The notes below the pieces were generated by a model. The model had not been told where the DNA came from and did not search any database. It saw only the letters and a list, made by a program, of their open reading frames with translations. Positions 54,146 to 62,877 of a stretch of 64,000 nucleotides of DNA are shown here, one piece after another. Position 1 is the first letter of the stretch. Each line of letters opens with the position of its first letter. The DNA comes from Ferruginibacter sp. (GTDB lineage: Bacteria; Bacteroidota; Bacteroidia; Chitinophagales; Chitinophagaceae): assembly GCA_019638575.1 (NCBI GenBank), contig JAHBTN010000002.1, positions 62,001-126,000 on the forward strand, written 5' to 3'. A program made the position numbers and the translations under genes.

Positions 54146-55198
54146 CTAATTAATAGCATTGATAAAGCCAACCATTTTAACTGTTACATTAATCCCAAAA
54201 ATATCCTGTTGGCCAGATGCTGTTTTAAAATTAATAATTTGTTCGGCAATATTTTTAGATGTGGGGTTAACCAATAAGTTCCACTTTTCTTCTACAGTTT
54301 CTACCCACTCGGTTTCTGTACGTAAGGTAATACAAGGTTTCTTTAAAATATAGGCTTCTTTTTGAATGCCTCCCGAATCGGTGATGATACGCTTAGCCGA
54401 ATGTTCCAGTGCAATAAAATCAAGATAACCTTGCGGTTCTATCATTTGTATATTTAAAGGAATTTTGTAGGCAGGTGAAAGCATTTTCCGGGTTCGGGGA
54501 TGTACAGGAAAAATAATTTTTTCGCTAAGGTTTCCTAACTGGTTCAGTAAGTTTTCAAGTACAGTATTATCATCTACATTATAATTGCGATGCAGGGTTA
54601 ACAAACTGTAATCCGCTGTTTCTAATTTCAAATTATTTAGCACAGCAGATTTTTGTAATGCAATCCTGATATTATTTGCCATGGTATCAACCATGATATC
54701 GCCGGTAAGAAAACTTTTATCGCCCAATCCCTCTTTTTGTAAAATATTAATAGCTGTTGGTGTTGGTGCAAACAGGTATTTTGAAACATGGTCGGTAACA
54801 ATGCGGTTTATTTCTTCGGGCATTGCCCTGTTGTAACTACGCAAACCGGCTTCAATATGCAGTATAGGTATATTAAGTTTTGCTGCTACCAAGGCACCGG
54901 CCAATGTAGAATTGGTATCGCCAAAAACAATAACCAGTTCTGGATTTTTATCTGTCATAGCAGTTTCGAGCCTGCTTAACATTTGTGTAAACTGTGTTGT
55001 TTGGTTGCCACCACCGGTTTCAAGGTGTATATCAGGTTCTCGTATACCAAGGTCTTCAAAAATTTTTTGCGACATAGCATAATCATAATGTTGCCCGGTA
55101 TGTACAATTATTTCCTGGTGCTGTTTTTGCAGGGCAGCAGAAAGTGGTGCAAGCTTTATAAATTGGGGGCGTGCACCTACTATTGAGAATATCTTCAT
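54146..55198 (-). CDS. wecB: UDP-N-acetylglucosamine 2-epimerase (non-hydrolysing)
   Basis: 350 residues. Signatures of the non-hydrolysing family are GARPQFIKLAPL, HTGQHYDYAMS, VFGDTNSTLAGA, HIEAGLRSYNRAMPEEINR and TDSGGIQKEAY. The common HRxEN stretch reads HRNYN here, a variation also found in relatives acting on other UDP-sugars. It converts UDP-GlcNAc to UDP-ManNAc, or a related 2-acetamido sugar. It starts 4 bases after the stop of the deacetylase gene, so the two are cotranscribed. Confidence 0.88.
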   Translation of the reverse strand: MKIFSIVGARPQFIKLAPLSAALQKQHQEIIVHTGQHYDYAMSQKIFEDLGIREPDIHLETGGGNQTTQFTQMLSRLETAMTDKNPELVIVFGDTNSTLAGALVAAKLNIPILHIEAGLRSYNRAMPEEINRIVTDHVSKYLFAPTPTAINILQKEGLGDKSFLTGDIMVDTMANNIRIALQKSAVLNNLKLETADYSLLTLHRNYNVDDNTVLENLLNQLGNLSEKIIFPVHPRTRKMLSPAYKIPLNIQMIEPQGYLDFIALEHSAKRIITDSGGIQKEAYILKKPCITLRTETEWVETVEEKWNLLVNPTSKNIAEQIINFKTASGQQDIFGINVTVKMVGFINAIN

Positions 55199-55202
55199 GT
55201 TA

Positions 55203-56177
55203 TTAATGAGCTTTAGTTTCTATAACCTTGCGGTTAACAGAAAGTTTTTTTGCAAACTGTTCCATCGGTAACAGTTCAAAATGTTTTTTAAGCATAGTGA
55301 TGGCTATTTCAAAAACTTTCATCTTTTTTTCGCTTTTAATATTCATACCCGGAAAAAATGAAAGTTGTGGCACCAAATCGCCACTGATAAGATCTAAGGG
55401 ATGCAACAGGTAGCTGGGTGGTGTTTTTGTAAGTTTACACATGAAGATGGCAAATCGTAAATACATTTTCATTAAGCCCATTGAAACACCACTGATGTAT
55501 AACAAATAACTCTGGTGAAAAGGCAGTTTAAAAAAGGGCATAGTGGTAACGGGTATTTCAAGCAAACCCTTACTGTTCCTGAATTTCCAGTTAAAGGGTT
55601 TTAACGGGTAAAAGCCTTCTTTAAATGAACCAAACAATTCTTTACGGCTTTCTTTTTCTTCTTTTGTAAGTTTCGACTTATTGAAATAATACATCCGCAT
55701 TAATGGCGAAATATAGGTGGGCAATAACGATGCATCAAAAATATAATTGCGTTTTTGCAGAACTTCAAGCAAATCGTTGCTCCAGCTAAAACCCGGGCCA
55801 CGAAACATATTGGTGCGTTTACCGGTTGCCTGTAAAATAGATTCTTCTGCCTGTTCTATCTCTGCTTCTATCTTTTCTTTAGAATAAGTTTTTAACCACG
55901 ACTCATGATGAAAGGAATGATTGCCCACTTCGTGCCCACGGTCAACAATGCTTTGCAGCACTTTTTTGTTTTTTTCTATGGCTGCATCCTGACCTACAAT
56001 AAAAAAAGTAATTTTTATGTCAAGCTTATCAAACATATCTAAAAATACGGGCACCACTATATCCAGGTACGATGGAAATGTTTCCCAGCCTTCATCACCA
56101 TGTACTTTCATATACGACCACTGATCGTCCAGGTCTAAAGAAATACTTGCAATCATTGTAGGTTTTGTTTTACTCAT
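55203..56177 (-). CDS. NodB-type polysaccharide deacetylase
   Basis: 324 residues, no signal peptide. Metal-binding residues are in SLDLDD (D17-D18) and H87-SFH-H91 (GHEVGNHSFHH). The later RGPGFSWS and the LLHPLDLIS stretch are typical of the cytoplasmic or membrane-associated PuuE/PgdA relatives in polysaccharide loci. It probably removes acetyl groups from a lipid-linked intermediate. Its start overlaps the stop of the flavin oxidoreductase by one base (TAATG), indicating translational coupling. Confidence 0.85.
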   Translation of the reverse strand: MSKTKPTMIASISLDLDDQWSYMKVHGDEGWETFPSYLDIVVPVFLDMFDKLDIKITFFIVGQDAAIEKNKKVLQSIVDRGHEVGNHSFHHESWLKTYSKEKIEAEIEQAEESILQATGKRTNMFRGPGFSWSNDLLEVLQKRNYIFDASLLPTYISPLMRMYYFNKSKLTKEEKESRKELFGSFKEGFYPLKPFNWKFRNSKGLLEIPVTTMPFFKLPFHQSYLLYISGVSMGLMKMYLRFAIFMCKLTKTPPSYLLHPLDLISGDLVPQLSFFPGMNIKSEKKMKVFEIAITMLKKHFELLPMEQFAKKLSVNRKVIETKAH

Positions 56178-57484
56178 TATGCCATTATTTGTGCAAGCTT
56201 ATCATCTGCCACTTTAATGGTTTCATTCACATTTAAAGTGCCATCCTGAATATAAGCTGTGTTTATGATATACACGCCGGGTATGGTGGTTGCCACATCG
56301 GGTAAATTACGGGAATAGCTTTCGGTTAAAACCGTTATCACATGCTTTGCCCTGGCAACACCTGCAAACTTTATATTTTCATCTGTAAGCCAGGGGTACA
56401 TCTTTTTAAAATTAGACAAGAAAAATTTCTTAATCTCTTCATCAGAATAATTAAACAGCGGATCGTAAGGGCTTACATATTTAGGCAGGTACACTAATGC
56501 GTTGTTGCCAAAATATTTCTTATCAACAAGCGCCGACATTTCAATAACACCTGTAAATGGTACCCATGAGTCGGTGATATTGGTTATGTAAAAATTGCTG
56601 ATTGGTTTATTGAGTAATACAGCTACGCAAATAACACCTAAGTATTCAATACCCTCCAGCTTTTTTATTTCTTTTACAGTAAGGCCTGTACATAATTTTG
56701 CCGACAGGCCGGCCGGTAATGTTGAAATCACTTTATCAAACTCCATTGGCTCATTTGCTGCAAAATGAATTACAGGTTTTGATGCAGGGCCGGATGTAAT
56801 TTCCCTTGCTGCATACCCGGTATGTATTTGAACCCCTCGGCTAATGAGTTTATCTTTTAGTGCCGATACAATTCTTTTATAGCCTCCGGGTAAATAACCA
56901 AACATTTCTTTTTTTAAACCGCTGCGCCTGGCGCCATACAAACGTTGTATAGTGGCCCAAATAAATACCGCCGAAGTTTTTGTATAACTATCGCCAAGTT
57001 TTGCCCGCAATAACGGTAGCCATACTTTTTGAAAAGTATTTTTACCCGACCATCTTTGCAACCAATCTGTAACAGGTATTTTCTCTAAGCGTTTCCAGTT
57101 TTTAATCCTGGATGCAACTAATATTGTAAGCCCCAGCCTGAATTTATCAATTAAGTTAAGTGTAGGAAATTTTAAAAACTCTACCGTATCAGACATGGAA
57201 TACAGTTTTCCATTCATATAGAAACCTGTTTTTGTTTCTACCCATTCTATCTTATCTTCCAGGCCAACCTGTTTTAATAAATCTCTTGTCTTAAAATCTG
57301 ATAACAATATCACATGATAAAATTTATCCCATTCCACATCATTCATTTTCCATGAACTTACCAGGCCACCCAGTTCGGGTGCTGCTTCAAAAAGCGTAAC
57401 CTTGTATCCCATTTCAGATAAACGCAATGCCAGCGTAATACCCATAATACCGCCACCAACAATTCCCCAGCTTTCAGATTTCAT
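56177..57484 (-). CDS. FAD-dependent amine-oxidase-type oxidoreductase
   Basis: 435 residues. The dinucleotide-binding motif G10-GGIMG15 opens the chain (WGIVGGGIMGITLALRLSE), with LFEAAPELGGLVSSW following and the C-terminal PGVYIINTAYIQDGTLNVNETIKVAD as the second FAD contact. It belongs to the protoporphyrinogen-oxidase/phytoene-dehydrogenase-like superfamily; members occur in Bacteroidota polysaccharide loci with unclear substrates. The cytoplasmic site is inferred from the lack of a signal peptide. It is translationally coupled to the deacetylase. Confidence 0.8.
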   Translation of the reverse strand: MKSESWGIVGGGIMGITLALRLSEMGYKVTLFEAAPELGGLVSSWKMNDVEWDKFYHVILLSDFKTRDLLKQVGLEDKIEWVETKTGFYMNGKLYSMSDTVEFLKFPTLNLIDKFRLGLTILVASRIKNWKRLEKIPVTDWLQRWSGKNTFQKVWLPLLRAKLGDSYTKTSAVFIWATIQRLYGARRSGLKKEMFGYLPGGYKRIVSALKDKLISRGVQIHTGYAAREITSGPASKPVIHFAANEPMEFDKVISTLPAGLSAKLCTGLTVKEIKKLEGIEYLGVICVAVLLNKPISNFYITNITDSWVPFTGVIEMSALVDKKYFGNNALVYLPKYVSPYDPLFNYSDEEIKKFFLSNFKKMYPWLTDENIKFAGVARAKHVITVLTESYSRNLPDVATTIPGVYIINTAYIQDGTLNVNETIKVADDKLAQIMA

Positions 57485-57496
57485 TAATCCTTTGTT

Positions 57497-58462
57497 TTAG
57501 ATAAACTGTTTTTGCCAATTAATTGTTTCAATAAGTCCCTGTTCCAAATCCCACTGGGGTTTAAAGCCAAGCTTGCTGCAAAGTTTTGTAATATCCGGCA
57601 CCCTGCGCATTACATCTTCGTAATTACCAAAAGTTGAGTAAGGGATAAAATTTAGTTTAGGTTCCGAATCTTTGCCATTTACAAGTTTCCAAATAAGTAT
57701 GGCAAGGTCTTTAATTGTTATTTCTGCATTATCCTTTGGGCCGGTATTAAATATTTCGTTGTTCGAATTTTCATTTTCAATACACGCTATCAGTGCATTT
57801 ACCGTATCTTCTACATACGTGAACGTACGGGTTTGTAACCCATCGCCATGTATATCGATGGCTTCTTTTTTAAATGCTTTTTCAATAAATACAGATTGAG
57901 GGCCTCCCCACCAGGTAAGGTTTTGGTTGGGGCCATACGAGCCAAAGAAACGAGTGATGGTATAATTCAAACCATATTCTTCGTGATTGGCAATGATGTA
58001 CTGCTCGCCATACATTTTTGATAAGGCATAAGCCCAACGTTTTACGGTAGTAGGGCCCATTACCAGGTCAGAGTTTTCGGAAAAAGGTACATTAGGATTT
58101 TTTCCGTAAACATCAGAAGTAGATGCAAATAAAATTTTTGATTTATCCATGATACATTTGTGTACCACATTACGCAGCATCAGGTAATTTTCTTCAAGTG
58201 TACGCAAAGCATTGGTATAGCGTGGAATTTTTTGCGATGCCAGGTGAATGATGATATCTGCTTTTACATCTTTTAAAATTAAAGGGTTTGCAATATCACC
58301 CATAAAAAACTGGAAATTCTTATCCTCTTTTATTGCATCTATATTTCTTAAAAAACCATAATTAAGGTTATCAATACCGGTTACATTATGCCCCCGTTGT
58401 AATAAGCTTTTTGCCAGGTTTGAACCCACAAAACCCGCCACACCTGTTATTAATATTTTCAT
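57497..58462 (-). CDS. NAD-dependent sugar epimerase/dehydratase (extended SDR)
   Basis: 321 residues. The NAD-binding motif G7-VAGFVG13 and catalytic S-T-S (114-116, ASTSDVYG) with Y145-xxx-K149 are complete. The sequence DGLQTRTFTYVEDTVNAL and FNTGPKD are typical of UDP-glucose 4-epimerase, UDP-glucuronate decarboxylase and GDP-sugar relatives, which cannot be separated here. It lies between the DegT-like enzyme and the flavin oxidoreductase. Confidence 0.85.
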   Translation of the reverse strand: MKILITGVAGFVGSNLAKSLLQRGHNVTGIDNLNYGFLRNIDAIKEDKNFQFFMGDIANPLILKDVKADIIIHLASQKIPRYTNALRTLEENYLMLRNVVHKCIMDKSKILFASTSDVYGKNPNVPFSENSDLVMGPTTVKRWAYALSKMYGEQYIIANHEEYGLNYTITRFFGSYGPNQNLTWWGGPQSVFIEKAFKKEAIDIHGDGLQTRTFTYVEDTVNALIACIENENSNNEIFNTGPKDNAEITIKDLAILIWKLVNGKDSEPKLNFIPYSTFGNYEDVMRRVPDITKLCSKLGFKPQWDLEQGLIETINWQKQFI

Positions 58463-58478
58463 CGTAAGATTATTTTGT

Positions 58479-59654
58479 TTAGTATTTGTATAAACAACTG
58501 CTAATGGTTTGCAGGTCTGTTTCTGTTAATTCGGGATAGTTACCACAATAAAATCCATTGGTATGTAAAAAATCGCTGCCCGGCAAATCGTATAAATTTT
58601 TTGCGTATTTTTTATAAAAGGGTTGATTTTGCATATTGCCTGCAATCATAGGCCTTATCTCAATACCTGCACCCGAAAACTGCGAAAGGTATTTTTCTCT
58701 TAACTCTGGTGTTTTACAAACCACCGGAAATGCAAAAGTTGACAATACATTAATATGGCTGTGATTAAGATAAACAAGATCGGGGTTTTCTTTAAATATT
58801 TTTTCGAACCGTAAATAATTGGCTTCTCTCTTCTTTATGTTTTCATCTAAAAACTGTAATTGGTATATACCCAGGAAGCCTGTAATTTCTGTAGGCCTGA
58901 AATTATATCCAAGATCATAAAAAGTATATTTAGCTTCAAACTCAGATTTGATGCCGTATTTAGTTCTCCATTTAACTTGTTGTGCTGCATTTAAATTTCT
59001 ATCCCAGCCATTTGCTCTAACAATTCGCAACATTTCAGATAAATCATCATCATCTGTGCATATCATTCCACCTTCGATAGTTGACATGTGGTGAGCCACA
59101 AAAAATGAAAAGCTTGCACCTATACTAAAGTTGCCGGCTTTCCCTTCGGGTAGTTCTGTTCCTAAAGATTCGCAATTATCTTCTATCAGTATAATACCTC
59201 TTTCTTCGCAAATCTTTTTTATCGTAGCTATATCGCCGGTAAAGCCCAGTACGTTTGTTAAAAACAGGGCTTGCAATGGTGTAGTTTTTAACCGGTCGAG
59301 CAAATGAGTGCTCATTACATTTAAGGTAGATGGTTCGCAATCTATTGCTATGGGATTCATACCCATTTGTATAATGGGCATTGTGTTAGTACTCCATGTT
59401 AATGCCGAAAATCCAACATTATCATTATCCTTTAATTTACCCAGGTTTTTTAAAGCTTGCAGTATGGCAAGGTTGGCGCTGCCACCACTGTTAAAAAGTA
59501 TGCCGTGTTTTCTTCCCTGTTTTTTTGAAAACAATACTTCAAACTCAGCACATTTGGCATCCATGCTAAGCCGGTCGCTTTTCATTATAAATTCGGATAA
59601 AGCTTTTTTAGTTTCATACTCATTTAAAAAAGCATTTTTCATTAAAGGAATCAT
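58479..59654 (-). CDS. DegT-fold PLP enzyme with His in place of the PLP lysine (ColD/RfbH-like 3-dehydrase)
   Basis: 391 residues with the DegT/DnrJ fold (FNSGGSANLAILQAL, GFSALTWSTN, IEDNCESLGTEL). At the position of the lysine that binds PLP the sequence is SFFVA-H188-H189-MSTIEGG. Replacement of the lysine by His, with HH, is the mark of the 3-dehydrases ColD (GDP-4-keto-6-deoxymannose) and RfbH (CDP-sugar), which remove the C3 hydroxyl rather than transaminate. Thus it probably makes a 3-deoxy sugar such as colitose. It overlaps the upstream GDP-fucose-synthase-like gene by four bases (ATGA). A second Met (M5) is possible as the start. Confidence 0.88.
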   Translation of the reverse strand: MIPLMKNAFLNEYETKKALSEFIMKSDRLSMDAKCAEFEVLFSKKQGRKHGILFNSGGSANLAILQALKNLGKLKDNDNVGFSALTWSTNTMPIIQMGMNPIAIDCEPSTLNVMSTHLLDRLKTTPLQALFLTNVLGFTGDIATIKKICEERGIILIEDNCESLGTELPEGKAGNFSIGASFSFFVAHHMSTIEGGMICTDDDDLSEMLRIVRANGWDRNLNAAQQVKWRTKYGIKSEFEAKYTFYDLGYNFRPTEITGFLGIYQLQFLDENIKKREANYLRFEKIFKENPDLVYLNHSHINVLSTFAFPVVCKTPELREKYLSQFSGAGIEIRPMIAGNMQNQPFYKKYAKNLYDLPGSDFLHTNGFYCGNYPELTETDLQTISSCLYKY

Positions 59655-60589
59655 ACTAAACTTGTTTTTGTTGATTTATAAATTTCAATCATTTCTTCAA
59701 TACCCTGTTGCAGGCTAATCTGTGGTTTAAAATCCAAAGCTTCCATACGGCTTACATCCATACATTTTTTAAGCATACCATCTGGTTTGGTGTCATCCCA
59801 ATGGATGGTTCCTGTAAATCCTGTTTTTTGCGCAATAGTTTCTGCCAGTTCCTTAATACTTATATCGTACCCGCAGCCAATATTAATAAATGCCGGGTTG
59901 TTATAATTTTCCATTAAGAATACAATAGCTCTTGCAACATCATGTACATGCATAAATTCACGACGGGCAATACCTGTACCCCAAAGCGTAATGCTTTCAT
60001 CATTATTTTCTGCAGCGTCCGAAAACCGTTTCACTAATGCCGATAACACATGCGAATGTTTAAGGTCGAATGAATCGTTGGGGCCGTACAGGTTACATGG
60101 CATTAAGCTAATACTGTTAAAACCGTATTGCTTGTGCATCCCATCCAACAATTTAAGCCCGGCAATTTTAGCAATGGCATAACCCTCGTTGGTGGGTTCC
60201 AGTTTACCGGTAAGCAGGTATTCTTCTTTCATAGGCTGCGGGCAGGCTTTGGGATATATACAGGAGCTGCCCAGGAATACCAGTTTTTCAACTTTTGATT
60301 TTAAAGCGGATTCAAAAATATTGTTTTGTATTTGCAGGTTATCGAGCAAGAAGCTGGCAGGGTTATCAATATTGGCCTGTATACCACCAACCTTTGCTGC
60401 AGCCATAATTACCACTTGCGGTTTTTCTTTTTCAAAAAAATTATGTACTTCCTGTTGATGTGTAAGATTTAATTCCTTGCTTGTTTTATATACCAAGTTA
60501 GTGTAATTATTTTTTTGCAGCATTTGCAAGGTAGCCGAACCAACCATTCCTTTGTGTCCTGCCACATAAATCTTTTTAGTTTTTTCCAT
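59651..60589 (-). CDS. GDP-L-fucose synthase-like epimerase/reductase (Fcl or ColC type)
   Basis: 312 residues. The NADPH-binding start is VAGHKGMVGSAT. Catalytic residues S108, Y137 and K141 are present, with C110 (SSCIYP) and H180 (KHSHVL) at the epimerising positions of GDP-fucose synthase. Family features MAAAKVGGI and PCNLYGPND are intact. It would turn GDP-4-keto-6-deoxymannose into GDP-L-fucose, or the 3-deoxy product of ColD into GDP-L-colitose. The four-base overlap with the 3-dehydrase gene favours the second. GDP-mannose dehydratase (gmd) is not in the window. Confidence 0.88.
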   Translation of the reverse strand: MEKTKKIYVAGHKGMVGSATLQMLQKNNYTNLVYKTSKELNLTHQQEVHNFFEKEKPQVVIMAAAKVGGIQANIDNPASFLLDNLQIQNNIFESALKSKVEKLVFLGSSCIYPKACPQPMKEEYLLTGKLEPTNEGYAIAKIAGLKLLDGMHKQYGFNSISLMPCNLYGPNDSFDLKHSHVLSALVKRFSDAAENNDESITLWGTGIARREFMHVHDVARAIVFLMENYNNPAFINIGCGYDISIKELAETIAQKTGFTGTIHWDDTKPDGMLKKCMDVSRMEALDFKPQISLQQGIEEMIEIYKSTKTSLV

Positions 60590-60602
60590 TATTTATTTTC
60601 AA

Positions 60603-61994
60603 TTAAAATGTGTCTTTATTTTTTGCTGCAACATGATAGATTGTTAAAAACATAATTCGAATATCTAACCAAAGACTCCAGTTTTCCAGGTACCACAAGT
60701 CTTTATTTACCCTCATCTTAATTTGTTCAACATTTGTAATTTCGCCTCTATAGCCATTAATTTGAGCCCAACCTGTAATACCGGGTTTTAAAAACTGGCG
60801 TACCATATATTCATCTACAACTTTTGAATAATCGGCTGTATGCTTTACCATGTGTGGACGGGGGCCTACAAGGCTCATATCTCCTTTAAAAACATTTATA
60901 AATTGCGGAAATTCATCAAGGCTGGTTTTACGTATAAACCTGCCTACTTTTGTAACACGGCTATCATTACGTGTTGCCTGTTTTAAATCAGCATCTTTAT
61001 TGGCCTTCATGCTTCGAAACTTTAAACAACGAAAAGTTTTTTTATTTTTTCCCGTTCGTAATTGCGAAAAAAATATTGGGCCACGAGATTCTAAAACAAT
61101 AAGAAGCCCCAGTATTGGAATCAGCCAGGATAAAATACATACAATTACCAGGGAGCTTACAATAATATCCAACACTCTTTTTTTAATGCGGTTGCCAACA
61201 TCATCCAATGGTTCTCCTCTTAACGAAAGGATGGGCAATTCGCCAAAATATTCTATATGCACATCCCTGGTTATAAAAACTGAAAGGTTTGGCACTATCT
61301 TAAACCGGATACATTCTTTTTCAGATTGATACATCAGGTTGTAGATATTCTTATCCTGTTCGGGAGTAATGGTAGAGAATATTTCCTGTATGTTTAGTTC
61401 TTTAGCAACTTGCAGGGTGTCTTTAACATTTGAAATTACCGGGTAGTGTGTAAGCTCATTCATTTTGTTTTCATCTTCAATAAAGCCTACAAGCTTTGTA
61501 TTGATGCTGTCTTCTTCAAAATATTTAGCCAGTTTTTTTGCAGTGTCGTTATAGCCCAGGATAATTACTTTTTTTTGTATCTGGTCACTATCTTTATACA
61601 GGTTTCTTATACCCAGGTATATAAATCGGTTAATTAATAACCCAATACCAAAGCCTACAATGGTGGTAGTGATAACTAAACGTGGTATATTAAACTGGTA
61701 AGTAAACAGCAGGTAGAAAAGTATAAAAATAACCCACAGCAAATAAACCTGGCTGGTGCGTTTTGTAAAATGTTCAAAACTCAGCATGTTTTTTCCCACA
61801 TAAGTTCTTAATAAAAATGCAGGAATTATCCAGCACAAATTTGCAATTAACCAGTAATTAAAATAAGAAGTTGCAAATACAGCAATAAACTTGCTTTTTA
61901 AAAATAAAAAGCTTAAAAAATATACTGTATTTAATAATGCCAGGTCTAATAAAATAAGGCTAAGCTGCAGGTATCGTTCAAATTGCCTGTTCAT
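60603..61994 (-). CDS. Undecaprenyl-phosphate sugar phosphotransferase (WcaJ type)
   Basis: 463 residues. Four or five N-terminal membrane helices (about 10-130), a CoA-binding-like Rossmann domain (about 140-250, VIILGYNDTAKKLAKYF) and a further helix (about 275-300) precede the C-terminal bacterial sugar-transferase domain (to 463). Its motifs are FRCLKFRSMKANKDAD, VTKVGRFIRKTSLDEFPQF and MSLVGPRPH. It transfers the first sugar phosphate to undecaprenyl phosphate, starting the repeat unit. The length is that of the full-size family. Confidence 0.93.
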   Translation of the reverse strand: MNRQFERYLQLSLILLDLALLNTVYFLSFLFLKSKFIAVFATSYFNYWLIANLCWIIPAFLLRTYVGKNMLSFEHFTKRTSQVYLLWVIFILFYLLFTYQFNIPRLVITTTIVGFGIGLLINRFIYLGIRNLYKDSDQIQKKVIILGYNDTAKKLAKYFEEDSINTKLVGFIEDENKMNELTHYPVISNVKDTLQVAKELNIQEIFSTITPEQDKNIYNLMYQSEKECIRFKIVPNLSVFITRDVHIEYFGELPILSLRGEPLDDVGNRIKKRVLDIIVSSLVIVCILSWLIPILGLLIVLESRGPIFFSQLRTGKNKKTFRCLKFRSMKANKDADLKQATRNDSRVTKVGRFIRKTSLDEFPQFINVFKGDMSLVGPRPHMVKHTADYSKVVDEYMVRQFLKPGITGWAQINGYRGEITNVEQIKMRVNKDLWYLENWSLWLDIRIMFLTIYHVAAKNKDTF

Positions 61995-62009
61995 TACGCA
62001 CTAAACTTT

Positions 62010-62819
62010 TTATATGTTTCCATAATTATCATTATATAGCTGCTTTGCCGGCTTTACCGGTTTCAATATTTTAAGCCTGATAAATTCTTTTGTCATTACC
62101 CAAAGAAATAAACTGTTTGTAACAGCATATCTTTTAAACAGGCGGCGGGGTTCCTGTAAAAATCTATACAACCATTCCAAAGCATATCGTTGCATCCAAA
62201 CAGGGGCTCTTTTTTGCAAACCAATGGTTACCGGCACTGCTCCACCAACCCCTGCCATTACTGCTTTCACTTTTCCTTTCATACCTGCCATCCATTTTTC
62301 CTGTTTGGGGCATCCAAGAAAAACAAAAACAATAGCAGGAGATGCAGCATTTATTTTTTCAATTATTTCATTCTTTTCATCATCGGAGAGTGGCCTGAAA
62401 GGAGGGCTATACAAACCTGAAACCACTAAGTTTGGGTATTTTTCTTTTACAAATTTATCGGTTTTATCAAGCATTTCCTGTGTACCTCCGTAAAAATAAG
62501 CAGGCAACTTTTCTTTTTCCATTCTTTGCAATAAATCAGGCAGTGTATCCATTGCAGATACCCTGTCTTGCTTTATACCATAAAACAGCCGCATCATCCA
62601 GGCCAAAGGTTGCCCATCTGGCGTAACAATATCAGATTTGTTTATAAGTTCAAGAAATTCATTATCCCGGTACGCCTCAATAAACATGTGCACATTGGCA
62701 TAATAAACCGTTGAAGAAATTTTTGCTGCAGCAAGCCTTGTTATTTCATCAATAAACAGTTCGTATTTACCTGTTGAAATAGAGAATTGCTTTAATGGCT
62801 GTTTTGGAAGTTTGGTCAA
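62010..62819 (-). CDS. WecG/TagA/CpsF-family glycosyltransferase
   Basis: 269 residues. The family is recognised by YYANVHMFIEAYRD, DIVTPDGQPLAW, FYGGTQEMLDK, FVFLGCPKQEKWMA and QRYALEWLYRFLQEPRR. These enzymes add the second sugar, often ManNAc or its uronic acid, to a lipid-linked GlcNAc. The wecB gene of the same operon would supply the ManNAc donor, which fits. It lies 15 bases upstream of the WcaJ-type gene. Confidence 0.92.
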   Translation of the reverse strand: MTKLPKQPLKQFSISTGKYELFIDEITRLAAAKISSTVYYANVHMFIEAYRDNEFLELINKSDIVTPDGQPLAWMMRLFYGIKQDRVSAMDTLPDLLQRMEKEKLPAYFYGGTQEMLDKTDKFVKEKYPNLVVSGLYSPPFRPLSDDEKNEIIEKINAASPAIVFVFLGCPKQEKWMAGMKGKVKAVMAGVGGAVPVTIGLQKRAPVWMQRYALEWLYRFLQEPRRLFKRYAVTNSLFLWVMTKEFIRLKILKPVKPAKQLYNDNYGNI

Positions 62820-62877
62820 TTTTTACTTTTTTTTGCGAACGCACATTTTATATTTAAAAGCAGTTCGGTTAATTATT

